From contig JAMBLH010000037.1 of NCBI GenBank assembly GCA_023336875.1, positions 1 to 19,765 on the forward strand: a stretch of 19,765 nucleotides of DNA, in the 5' to 3' direction. The notes under the pieces were generated by a model, which was not told the DNA's origin, searched no databases, and was given only the letters and a program-made list of their open reading frames with translations. Below, one piece after another: positions 6,913 to 13,553 of this stretch. Made by a program: the position numbers and the translations under genes. This stretch comes from Actinomycetes bacterium. GTDB taxonomy: Bacteria; Actinomycetota; Acidimicrobiia; Spongiisociales; UBA5794. Position 1 is the stretch's first letter; the number at the start of each line of letters is the position of its first letter.

Positions 6913-7421
6913 CAGAATGGGAGTGAGACCATGAAGTCCCACCCGAGGATACCGTTCAGTAACACGGCGGTACCCAGCCATACTGCCCATCCGAGCGCTG
7001 TTGTTGCGATCGCCCGCTTGGTTGAGAACTCCATGGAAGCTCGGATCGCTATCACCGCGGCGAACAACGCCCACGCTGCGCCGACGAAGCCCAACCACGG
7101 AACGATGCCTATGGCGAGCGGGGCGTAGGCGAACCCGATGACACGGAGCATTTCTGGGTAGTCGCTGTCACCTCCAAAGACTCGGACACCGATCAGGAGC
7201 GCGACACCGGACCACACCAACCAGCCGGCGTATCCAGTCGCCACGCCCAGAAGCGCGCCTGCCAGGACGGACGATTCTGTGGCGAACGCTGCACCCATTC
7301 CTGCGAACAGGTTGGCAGCCCCAACAACGACCACTGCCTGACCCATGAGTGATCTGTTCTCAGCTACCTCCGTGTAAAAGGCCGTATCGAGCAACAGGGC
7401 GCTGACGACATTCTTGATCAT
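6912..7421 (-). CDS. Yip1-family integral membrane protein
   Basis: This 169-aa protein has about five hydrophobic segments (near 28-48, 51-81, 93-111, 113-128 and 138-160). The pattern is that of bacterial Yip1-domain proteins: an N-terminal amphipathic segment with AFYTEVAENRSLMGQA, a glycine-rich first membrane hairpin, and VFGGDSDYPEMLRVIGFAYAPLAIGIVPWLG (81-111), which matches the conserved Yip1 core (gly-x-x-pro-glu and ala-tyr-ala-pro). The function in bacteria is not established. The start ATG has no Shine-Dalgarno sequence; CATACT ends 6 nt upstream, so it may be leaderless. Its stop is 8 bp from the stop of the convergent flippase-like gene. The dehalogenase gene lies 49 bp upstream on the same strand. 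Confidence 0.75.
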   Translation of the reverse strand: MIKNVVSALLLDTAFYTEVAENRSLMGQAVVVVGAANLFAGMGAAFATESSVLAGALLGVATGYAGWLVWSGVALLIGVRVFGGDSDYPEMLRVIGFAYAPLAIGIVPWLGFVGAAWALFAAVIAIRASMEFSTKRAIATTALGWAVWLGTAVLLNGILGWDFMVSLPF

Positions 7422-7470
7422 GGGATGAGTATGGCGTGATGCGGGCGATGAGCGTGCGCCGACCCGATGG

Positions 7471-8331
7471 TCAGTCGAGATCGCTGCGCCACGCCCTTAT
7501 AGCTGTCCCGATCTCGTCAGGTGAGTCCTCCTGGACAAAATGGAGACCTTGAACCGTGACCTCTACCTGGTTCCTCCAGGTTCTGGCGAATCGTCGCGGT
7601 TCGCCGCGCAGAATGCTCCCAGGATCTGCGTTGATGAACAGCTTCGGGAGCTCGTTCTCAGCCATCCACGTCGAGTAACTCGAAACGATCTCGTGCACAT
7701 CGAATGGATCCCCGTCAATGGGGATCTCTCTTGGCCAGGTCAAGGTCGGGCGTCGCGACTCCCCCGGCTCCGTGTAGGGCCGCTGATACTCCGCAATCTC
7801 CCCCTCGGAAAGTTCTCTCAGAACGGCGGCTGGCAGGATCTTGTCCACAAAGACGTTCTTCTCGAGAACGATCACCTCACCTGCGGGCCCACGCATTGCT
7901 TTGAAAATATCCCTCGCATCCTCCGGCCATGACGACCATGACGCCGGTTGCACGATCGCCTCCATGTAGACGATGCCAGCAACGCGGTCGCGGTTCCTAT
8001 TCGCCCAATCGAATCCCAGGGCCGAGCCCCAATCGTGGACGACGAGGGTGACCCTCTCGCCGAGTTCGAGGGAGTCGAGAAGAGCATCGAGATACTCCCG
8101 ATGCTCGACAAAGCGGTACGACGTCGGTCCGCTGCCAGGGAGTTTGTCCGAATCGCCCATGCCGATGAGGTCCGGAGCAACACACCGATACCGATCTGAG
8201 AGATGAGGGATAACGCGCCGCCACAGGAACGACGATGTTGGGTTACCGTGGAGAAACACGATGGGTTCACCCTCACCCACATCGACATAGGCCATGCGCA
8301 CACCGTTGATACTCTCTGACTTCTTCTGCAT
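7471..8331 (-). CDS. dhaA: haloalkane dehalogenase, subfamily HLD-II
   Basis: This enzyme hydrolyses carbon-halogen bonds of haloalkanes to an alcohol, halide and proton, without cofactor. It is 286 aa, close to DhaA and LinB (about 294-296). All pentad residues are visible. Asp100 is the nucleophile in VVHDWGSALG, where most alpha/beta hydrolases have serine. Trp101 and Asn30 (LHGNPTSS) are the halide-binding pair typical of HLD-II. Glu124 (YMEAIVQP) is the catalytic acid, placed after strand 6 as in HLD-II, and His264 is in GLHFVQEDSP. LEKNVFVDKILP (156-167) is also characteristic of the DhaA/LinB cap. It has no signal peptide, so it is cytoplasmic. GAGG lies 4 nt before the ATG. Fluoroacetate dehalogenase or luciferase-like relatives are unlikely given Asn30 and Glu124. 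The natural substrate is unknown. Confidence 0.9.
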   Translation of the reverse strand: MQKKSESINGVRMAYVDVGEGEPIVFLHGNPTSSFLWRRVIPHLSDRYRCVAPDLIGMGDSDKLPGSGPTSYRFVEHREYLDALLDSLELGERVTLVVHDWGSALGFDWANRNRDRVAGIVYMEAIVQPASWSSWPEDARDIFKAMRGPAGEVIVLEKNVFVDKILPAAVLRELSEGEIAEYQRPYTEPGESRRPTLTWPREIPIDGDPFDVHEIVSSYSTWMAENELPKLFINADPGSILRGEPRRFARTWRNQVEVTVQGLHFVQEDSPDEIGTAIRAWRSDLD

Positions 8332-8487
8332 AGCACCTCACGTCATACGGTAGTCGAGTATCACGTGCCACGACAGGGCACTAGTCACCATGCCTCTCCC
8401 ACAAACCGTCCTTGTGTCCTCCGGCGATCGCGGTACGTTGGTGATGGGCTATGGGGGCAGCGGAGGCACATAACACGGAGACGACAC
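8332..8487. other. divergent intergenic region, largest gap in the window
   Basis: These 156 bp separate the dehalogenase start from the start of the 92-residue protein. I see no clear -35/-10 pair, palindrome or RNA gene. CATAAC (8468-8473) is a weak -10 candidate for the plus-strand gene. The open frame of the next gene continues back to 8365, but no ribosome binding site supports that start. Confidence 0.4.
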
Positions 8488-8766
8488 ATGCCATCATCTG
8501 AACAAGCGGAGATCGTTGTTGAACTGACACCGGATCCGCCCCTAGCCGACGTTATCGAGATGCACCTTGAGGAAGAGGTCAACCCGGACGTGGAGTCCTA
8601 CTATTCGAGGAACAGTGGACTGCTTCCGCGTCTCGATACTCCAAAAGCCAGCGACTACAGCCGCGCGGGACTCCCGACGCCGATCGCCGCCGAACCCGAC
8701 ACGCTCGTAAACAGGGCCAAGGACTTCATCTCGATGAACCGCCCGTCTTGGTTGCCATCGCGCTAG
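8488..8766 (+). CDS. hypothetical small acidic protein, 92 aa
   Basis: I do not recognise this protein. The ATG at 8488 is chosen because GGAG lies at 8477-8480, 7 nt upstream; the earlier in-frame start at 8365 has no such support. The N-terminal half is acidic (EIVVELTPDPPLADVIEMHLEEE, split here as residues 8-30), and proline- and serine-rich stretches follow. The C-terminus NRPSWLPSR is basic and contains tryptophan. There is no signal peptide, membrane segment or cysteine. It stands alone between divergent genes, and a 58-residue frame begins 61 bp after its stop on the same strand, so the two may form a small operon. Confidence 0.55.
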   Translation: MPSSEQAEIVVELTPDPPLADVIEMHLEEEVNPDVESYYSRNSGLLPRLDTPKASDYSRAGLPTPIAAEPDTLVNRAKDFISMNRPSWLPSR

Positions 8767-8827
8767 CGGCGGATCGCGAAAACCACGCCTACGTCCGGCT
8801 AAAGAATTCCCTCCCGTGCGCCGATAG

Positions 8828-9004
8828 ATGCACATGAAGTTGTTCAGACGAGGCAGCAGCACAACCAAGGAAGACGATCGCGCCTACAGCGAATCGGTCA
8901 ATGACCGCATGCGCATCGTTCTTGCACGCGAGACACACCACGATGATGCTGAGACTGTCGAGAACCGTCTGCGCAACATGGTGTACGGGACAAACAAGGA
9001 GTAG
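8828..9004 (+). CDS. hypothetical very small protein, 58 aa
   Basis: This frame runs from ATG 8828 (or ATG 8834, which would begin MKLFRRGSS) to TAG 9004. Forty of its 57 codons after the start end in G or C, which fits the codon use of neighbouring genes. The opposite-strand frames here do not look like proteins. The N-terminus is basic (KLFRRG). The rest is a charged likely helix with many Glu, Asp, Arg and His (for example RMRIVLARETHHDDAETVENRL). There is no Shine-Dalgarno sequence, signal or membrane segment. It follows the 92-residue protein on the same strand and is followed by a hairpin at 9012. Function unknown; the call rests on codon bias and position. Confidence 0.4.
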   Translation: MHMKLFRRGSSTTKEDDRAYSESVNDRMRIVLARETHHDDAETVENRLRNMVYGTNKE

Positions 9005-9011
9005 TTCGTCT

Positions 9012-9027
9012 CAGGCATCCGTGCCTG
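9012..9027. terminator. small hairpin between convergent genes
   Basis: CAGGCA and TGCCTG form a perfect 6-bp stem with a TCCG tetraloop, 8 bp after the 58-residue frame and before the convergent DoxX gene stop at 9058. There is no T-tract. A shorter GGAA/TTCC stem follows directly. Confidence 0.4.
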
Positions 9028-9057
9028 GTGGGAACGGTTCCTTCTCGCTCCATCCGG

Positions 9058-9567
9058 CTACGCCGACTGCTCTGAGCTCTCCGGTCTAAAGAACATGGCG
9101 AGTTGCGCGCCCGCAGCAAGCACACCGAACACGACTGCGCCTCCGCCGATCCAACCATCCAGAAGTGGAGCAAGTCCAAGCGCGGCATCGAGGGAGACCT
9201 CTCCTGGACCAGCGATTGCGAGTGCCGCCGCAATGGCTGAGAGAGAGAGGATGTACTCCCACCCCTCATCAGGTCTGGCAGTGACCCAGAAGCCAGCAGC
9301 GCGATGGACAGATACAAAAGCAACTGTCATGACACCGATCACACCTGCGGCCGCAAGCGTCGTGATCAAACCTGCAATCAGAAGCACACCAACACCGATC
9401 TCAGTTGCCGTCGACGCGAACCACTGAAGATCCGGCGACTTGAAACCGATCGATCCGAACCAATTCGACGTTTTTGTCCTCCCGCGAGCATGCTTGATGC
9501 CATGCACCAGCATGATGCCCCCGAGAACGAGGCGCAGAATGAGTGCGGCGATGTCATACGGTTCCAT
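9058..9567 (-). CDS. DoxX-family integral membrane protein
   Basis: This 169-aa protein belongs to the DoxX family. The conserved start of the fold is IAALILRLVLGGIMLVHG (6-23), followed by a polar loop (KHARGRTKTSNWFGSIGFKSPDLQWFAS), ATEIGVGVLLIAGLITTLAA (54-73), a third segment (74-92) with VHRAAGFWV, and a C-terminal segment (135-160). DoxX proteins are small four-helix membrane proteins; some act in redox or thiol homeostasis in mycobacteria, but the role here is unknown. The start is the ATG at 9567, because GGAAGGAA lies just upstream. The open frame to 9672 would overlap the promoter and start of the divergent DivIVA-domain gene. Confidence 0.85.
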   Translation of the reverse strand: MEPYDIAALILRLVLGGIMLVHGIKHARGRTKTSNWFGSIGFKSPDLQWFASTATEIGVGVLLIAGLITTLAAAGVIGVMTVAFVSVHRAAGFWVTARPDEGWEYILSLSAIAAALAIAGPGEVSLDAALGLAPLLDGWIGGGAVVFGVLAAGAQLAMFFRPESSEQSA

Positions 9568-9651
9568 ACGGATTCCTTCCGGTCTCGTCTCAGTAACGGG
9601 AATCGAGAGTTCTTCATTCCCCAACATACGTGCCGAACGAGCCCAAGGGCG

Positions 9652-9657
9652 TATGAT
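9652..9657 (+). promoter_or_regulatory. candidate -10 box for the DivIVA-domain gene
   Basis: TATGAT matches the -10 consensus in five of six bases. It lies 26 bp before the ATG at 9684, leaving room for the CGGAGGT ribosome binding site at 9671-9677. No good -35 box is visible. Confidence 0.45.
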
Positions 9658-9683
9658 GCGCATTGGGCACAACGGAGGTCATC

Positions 9684-10310
9684 ATGGAAGTAACGAGCCG
9701 TCAGATCGAGGAGAGAAGCTTCACGACCGCGCTGCGTGGTTACGATCGCGACGAGGTTGACCGCTTCATGTCCGAATGCGCGCAGCACACGGGCAACCTC
9801 GAGGAACGGACCAAGATCGCAGAGGTCCGCACCGCAACCGCTGAGAAGGAACTTGCTGAGCTGAGGGCCAACATCGACGTCCAGTTGGAGGAAGCAACTG
9901 ATGCGAGGCGCAAGATCATCGCGGAGGCCAAGGCGGAGGCCAACGCGATCACCGGTCAGGTATCAGAAACAGACAGGCCGCACACGATGGAGAATACGGC
10001 CAGCGATGCCGAAGAAGAAGCTGCCGAGATCGTGCAACAGGCAGAAGCCTCAGCATCGATCGCCCTGGCCAATGCGGATCGAATTCTCGCCGAGGCTCGC
10101 CAGGAATCGGAGTCGATCCTCGAGGAGGCGCTGGCCTCGAAAGCCCTGATGAAGTCCCAACTCGTTGAGATTCGTCAGATACTGGCTGCCGCAAGAGCGA
10201 ATGACGAAAATGCGACCGACGCAGAGTCGGCTGCTGACTCCGATGCGGAACTCGTAATCGATCTGCGCGATGTCATCGATGAGCCAAGGAGCCATGAGGT
10301 TTCGGGTTGA
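9684..10310 (+). CDS. DivIVA-domain coiled-coil protein
   Basis: The protein starts with a DivIVA membrane- or pole-binding domain (1-30): SRQIEERSFTTALRGYDRDEVDRFM, in which F13, R18-G19-Y20-D21, V25 and F28 are the family signature. Long alpha-helical, coiled-coil-like segments follow (35-90 and 108-172), rich in Glu, Ala and Arg. They are broken near 92-105 by a polar stretch with proline. An acidic tail ends the protein (208 aa). Proteins of this type include Wag31/SepIVA relatives that organise polar growth or division. This one is shorter than Wag31 and outside a division cluster, so its role is uncertain. CGGAGGT ends 6 nt before the ATG at 9684, which decides that start over a TTG at 9663. 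Confidence 0.85.
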   Translation: MEVTSRQIEERSFTTALRGYDRDEVDRFMSECAQHTGNLEERTKIAEVRTATAEKELAELRANIDVQLEEATDARRKIIAEAKAEANAITGQVSETDRPHTMENTASDAEEEAAEIVQQAEASASIALANADRILAEARQESESILEEALASKALMKSQLVEIRQILAAARANDENATDAESAADSDAELVIDLRDVIDEPRSHEVSG

Positions 10311-10321
10311 GCACAGCCCGA
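10302..10321. terminator. hairpin terminator between convergent genes
   Basis: TCGGGTT (10302-10308) pairs with AGCCCGA (10315-10321) with one G-T pair and a 6-nt loop. The TGA stop of the DivIVA-domain gene (10308-10310) spans the stem-loop junction. There is no clear T-tract. It could serve the DivIVA-domain gene and the end of the paa-tetR operon (10332). Confidence 0.5.
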
Positions 10322-10331
10322 GACGCGTGTT

Positions 10332-10901
10332 TCACTTCAGCCCAGCGCGAGCGAAACGGTAGATATCGTTAACGATCGCTTCCCTGTCGAGCCGCCCCGC
10401 TTCGTCGTACCAGCGATCGAGAGCATTGAGTATCGACAGGATGTAGATTGTCGCGAGTCTCGGATCGCAGTCCTTCCTGAATACATCGGCATCCACGCCA
10501 GCTGAGATCGTGGAGCGAAAAGCCTCCTCGTATGTATCCCTGATGTCGTTGACACGCTGTTGCGCCACGGGATCGAGAAAGTCAACTTCGGTGAGGTAGG
10601 TTCTGGCCTCATGGCGGTGATCGAGCAGAACGCCGATGTGCCCTGCGATCAGGTCGTGAACCATGTCCTCTGGGGAGGCATCCGTGGCCATGGCATCGCG
10701 GGCAGCTTCAACGAAGAACCCTGCCCCGCGCTCGACAACAGCAACGAGAAGTTCCTGTTTCCCGCCGACATGGGAGTAGATCGAAGATCCGAGGATTCCG
10801 AGATCGTCGCCAAGATCTCGCATCGAAGTTCCGTGATAACCGTGTGTGGCGAAGCGCTTTCCCGCGCCCGCAACGATGTCGTCCCTGCTGAGCCTTGTCA
10901 T
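10332..10901 (-). CDS. TetR-family repressor, likely PaaR-type regulator of the paa operon
   Basis: This is a TetR regulator of 189 aa. The N-terminal helix-turn-helix covers about 5-50 and reads DIVAGAGKRFATHGYHGTSMRDLGDDLGILGSSIYSHVGGKQEL (shown only to mark the domain: G21-Y22, the turn region 24-40, Y42 and K48 fit the family). The C-terminal ligand domain is helical. The start ATG at 10901 overlaps the paaE stop by 4 bp (ATGA); the longer frame up to 10949 would run into paaE and is not needed. As the last gene of paaABCDE it is probably co-expressed with the enzymes and represses them. PaaR regulators of this type respond to phenylacetyl-CoA in Thermus. A matching palindrome lies at the paaA promoter (14553-14570). 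The ligand is inferred. Confidence 0.82.
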   Translation of the reverse strand: MTRLSRDDIVAGAGKRFATHGYHGTSMRDLGDDLGILGSSIYSHVGGKQELLVAVVERGAGFFVEAARDAMATDASPEDMVHDLIAGHIGVLLDHRHEARTYLTEVDFLDPVAQQRVNDIRDTYEEAFRSTISAGVDADVFRKDCDPRLATIYILSILNALDRWYDEAGRLDREAIVNDIYRFARAGLK

Positions 10902-11962
10902 ACGTCGTACGTCAACTCGACAATGTCGCTCACCGGATGTGACTGACACGTGAGTATCCGCCCCCCTTTCACCTCGGCATCTTCGAAAGACCAGTTCTTG
11001 TCCATCCGGACTTCACCAGAGATGACCTGGGCACGACAGGACGCGCACGCTCCGTTGCGACACGAGAACGGTGCCTCGGGCCGGACAGCGAGGACATGGT
11101 CGAGGATCGGTGCGCCATCTGGATCAACAACCAGACGCGACGTCCGACCACCGATCGTCACGTGCACCTCAGATCCAACAACATCATCAGCAGCGACACG
11201 TATGGGGGCGTCTCCACCTGCATAGAAGAGCTCGTCATGGATCTTCTCCGCTGGGACACCGCCTCGTGCCAACACTGAACGCGCCGCTTCGACAACACCA
11301 GACGGACCGCACAGATACCATTGAGTTGCGGTGGCAGCGTCAACGACGGTTGTCAGCAGTTGCACGAGCTTGTCCTCGTCAAGCCTTCCTTCGAACATCG
11401 GTATCGTGTTCGATTCACGCGACAGGATGTTGAAAATGACGAACCGTCCCGGATACCGGTTCTTCAGTCGATCAAGATCGTCGAGGAACATAACCGAACG
11501 ACCATCCTTGTTCCCGTAGATGAGGGTGAACCGGCTCGTCGGTTCATTGGCGAGGACAGCTTCGATCATCGACAGCACGGGCGTTATGCCACTACCGGCA
11601 ACAATGGCCAAGTAGTGCTCCTCGTTCCCTGTATCGGTGGAGATCGTGAAGTCACCCGTTGGGGGCGTCACCTCGATCACATCACCCCGCGACAGTGTCC
11701 CATTCGCATAGGAGGAGAATGCGCCTCCGCGCAGATGCTTGATGCCGACCTGGAGCACCCCTCGCTCCGGCCTCGAACAGATCGAATAACTCCTCCGCAC
11801 CACTTCCCCGTCGATCGTCGCTCTGACAATGACGTGTTGGCCAGGAGTGTGCTCGTAGTTGGATCGGAGCTCATCGGGGACAACAAAAGTGACGCGGACA
11901 GAGTCATCTGTGAGCTCCTCGACCGAGGCCACCGAGAGTGTGTGAAATTCAGCTACGGACAT
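10898..11962 (-). CDS. paaE: phenylacetyl-CoA 1,2-epoxidase, reductase subunit PaaE
   Basis: PaaE passes electrons from NADPH through FAD and a 2Fe-2S centre to the di-iron oxygenase PaaABC. The 354-aa protein has the FAD motif RSYS (57-60), the nucleotide motif GSGITP (123-128), YLCGPSG (216-222), and a C-terminal plant-type ferredoxin domain with Cys301, Cys306, Cys309 and Cys339 (CxxxxCxxC and a distant Cys). The order FAD, NAD, ferredoxin is that of PaaE. The start is the ATG at 11962; its A is also the last base of the paaD TGA stop (TGATG), showing tight coupling. The open frame to 12025 lies inside paaD. The next gene, tetR, overlaps by 4 bp. Confidence 0.95.
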   Translation of the reverse strand: MSVAEFHTLSVASVEELTDDSVRVTFVVPDELRSNYEHTPGQHVIVRATIDGEVVRRSYSICSRPERGVLQVGIKHLRGGAFSSYANGTLSRGDVIEVTPPTGDFTISTDTGNEEHYLAIVAGSGITPVLSMIEAVLANEPTSRFTLIYGNKDGRSVMFLDDLDRLKNRYPGRFVIFNILSRESNTIPMFEGRLDEDKLVQLLTTVVDAATATQWYLCGPSGVVEAARSVLARGGVPAEKIHDELFYAGGDAPIRVAADDVVGSEVHVTIGGRTSRLVVDPDGAPILDHVLAVRPEAPFSCRNGACASCRAQVISGEVRMDKNWSFEDAEVKGGRILTCQSHPVSDIVELTYDV

Positions 11963-12441
11963 CAGATCGCCTTGAAATAGTCGAACGGTTCGCCGCACTG
12001 CGTACAGACCATGATGGACTTGCACGCCGTCGAGCCGAATTCGGAAACTGTTCGAATGTCGTCGGAGGAGCAGAGGGGGCAGAGAACCTCTGGAACGATT
12101 GCGAGCACCGAATCCGGCGGGGCGATGTGATTCTCAGCGAGCTTTCGTTTCGCATCGTCCGACATCCACTCCGTCGTCCAGGCTGGTGAGTACACAGTTT
12201 CGACGTCAACCGAGTGGAATCCACCTTCCACAAGAGCTGCGCGAATATCCGATCGAATAGTCTCCATTGCGGGACAACCTGAATACGTCGGGGTGATCGT
12301 CACGGTGACCGTTCCCTCTTCCGAGACCTCGACGTTCCTCAGGATTGCGATGTCCCTGATCGAGAGAAAGGGAAGGTCAGGGTCAACGACGCGTTCCAGA
12401 AGCCCCCTCGCGTGTTTCAACTTCGGGGTCTTCGTGATCAC
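11962..12441 (-). CDS. paaD: phenylacetyl-CoA epoxidase maturation protein PaaD
   Basis: PaaD is a DUF59/MIP18-family protein needed for an active phenylacetyl-CoA epoxidase, probably in iron or iron-sulfur centre assembly. The DUF59 domain (about 8-90) contains the conserved VVDPDLPFLSIRDIAI and TYSGCPAM with Cys56. A C-terminal zinc-ribbon-like part has CPLC (121-124), Cys140 and CTQCGEPFDYFK (146-157). The length (159 aa) is normal. I chose the GTG at 12441, which overlaps the paaC stop as GTGA; the frame is open to 12603, but that part lies within paaC. An adjacent GTG at 12444 is an alternative. Confidence 0.93.
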   Translation of the reverse strand: MITKTPKLKHARGLLERVVDPDLPFLSIRDIAILRNVEVSEEGTVTVTITPTYSGCPAMETIRSDIRAALVEGGFHSVDVETVYSPAWTTEWMSDDAKRKLAENHIAPPDSVLAIVPEVLCPLCSSDDIRTVSEFGSTACKSIMVCTQCGEPFDYFKAI

Positions 12442-13205
12442 CACGACATCCCCGGCTGGGATCGCTGGAGCCACTGCATCTCGGCAAGCATCGGGCCGAG
12501 ATACTCCGTGTGCATACCGCTGCGTCCTCCAGACGTCTGGAATGAGTCCTGAGGACGCGTCAGTGTCGCCTCCTCGAGCACCGCATCGACGCTGGATTCC
12601 CATGTCTCCCTCAGTGTCGAGGTGTCCACGCCAAGGCCGCTCTCGACCATCTCGCGGTCAAGGGCGTCCGTCTCGAACATCTCGGAGGTGAACCTCCAAA
12701 GCCGATCAATCGAAGCCTGTATCCGCGTGTGGCTCTCAGGCGTCCCATCCCCCAGACGAACCATCCACATCGACGAATGCCTCAGGTGGTATCTCGCCTC
12801 TTTCGCCGCACGTTGAGCAATTCCCGCGATCGTTTCGTCGTTGGACGCGGAGAGAGCCTCCCAGAACGGGAGTTGGTAGGCATCGAACAGGAACTGACGA
12901 GCAATGAGATCGTCGAATCCGTCGTGACGCTGTTCGACCAGCAGGAGATTCGTGTAGTCACGCTCGGATCGGAACATGACGAGGTCGTCGCCCGATAGGT
13001 CGCAGCCGTCGATCTTCGCTGCGTAGGTGAATAGATGATCCGCAACACCGATGTGATCGAGAGTGAGGTTTCCTATGGCAAGATCCTCCTCGAGTTCCGG
13101 CGCCCGCGAGATGTACTCCGCAAGTCGCTGGCCAAGAACGACGTTGTCATCTGCATGTCTGACCACATACGTGGCGAGCGCATTCTGTGTCGTAACTGCT
13201 GTCAC
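12438..13205 (-). CDS. paaC: phenylacetyl-CoA 1,2-epoxidase, structural subunit PaaC
   Basis: PaaC is the ferritin-fold partner that holds the catalytic subunit PaaA in the epoxidase complex. The protein (255 aa, family about 250) shows LGQRLAEYISRAPELEEDLAIGNLTLDHIG (24-53), LGQ and DHI being family marks, then FRSERDYTNLLLVEQ (78-92), DFxRQFLFDAY (99-110), KEARYHLRHSSMWMVRLGDGT (135-155) and a C-terminal GGRSGMHTEYLG (226-237). The start is the GTG at 13205, overlapping the paaB stop as GTGA. The open frame to 13328 lies within paaB. It also overlaps paaD by 4 bp. Confidence 0.95.
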   Translation of the reverse strand: MTAVTTQNALATYVVRHADDNVVLGQRLAEYISRAPELEEDLAIGNLTLDHIGVADHLFTYAAKIDGCDLSGDDLVMFRSERDYTNLLLVEQRHDGFDDLIARQFLFDAYQLPFWEALSASNDETIAGIAQRAAKEARYHLRHSSMWMVRLGDGTPESHTRIQASIDRLWRFTSEMFETDALDREMVESGLGVDTSTLRETWESSVDAVLEEATLTRPQDSFQTSGGRSGMHTEYLGPMLAEMQWLQRSQPGMSW

Positions 13206-13543
13206 AGTTGGCCTACCTCCTCGGGAATCTCGTAGAAGGTTGGATGTCGGTAGGGCTTGTGTTCGAACGGTTCGAACATCGATTCTGCATCGTCTGATGC
13301 AACGATCTCGATGCTCGGAACCACCCACACACTCACACCCTCAGCCCTGCGGGTGTAGCCGTCGCGCGCATTCTGGATCGCGGTCTCCGCGTCTGGGGCG
13401 TGCAGCGACCCGACATGGGTGTGATTGAGGCCCCTCTTGGCTCTCACGAACACCTCCCACAGCGGAAACCCGTGCTCACCACCTCCGCCGAACTGTATCT
13501 CGTGTGGCTTGTCGCCAGGAGCAACCGGTACCTCGTAGCTCAT
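13202..13543 (-). CDS. paaB: phenylacetyl-CoA 1,2-epoxidase subunit PaaB
   Basis: PaaB is a small subunit of the ring-epoxidising complex, thought to bridge PaaAC dimers. The 113-aa protein carries the family pattern: WEVFVRAKRGLNHTHVGSLHAPDAETAIQNARD (29-61), TRRAEGVSVWVVPS (64-77) and a C-terminal PFEHKPYRHPTFYEIP. Compared with E. coli PaaB it has a longer N-terminus containing FGGGGEHGF, which I note only from memory of the family. AGGAGGA lies about 6 nt before the ATG, 10 bp after the paaA stop. The GTGA overlap with paaC shows coupling. Confidence 0.95.
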   Translation of the reverse strand: MSYEVPVAPGDKPHEIQFGGGGEHGFPLWEVFVRAKRGLNHTHVGSLHAPDAETAIQNARDGYTRRAEGVSVWVVPSIEIVASDDAESMFEPFEHKPYRHPTFYEIPEEVGQL

Positions 13544-13553
13544 GTGATCCTCC

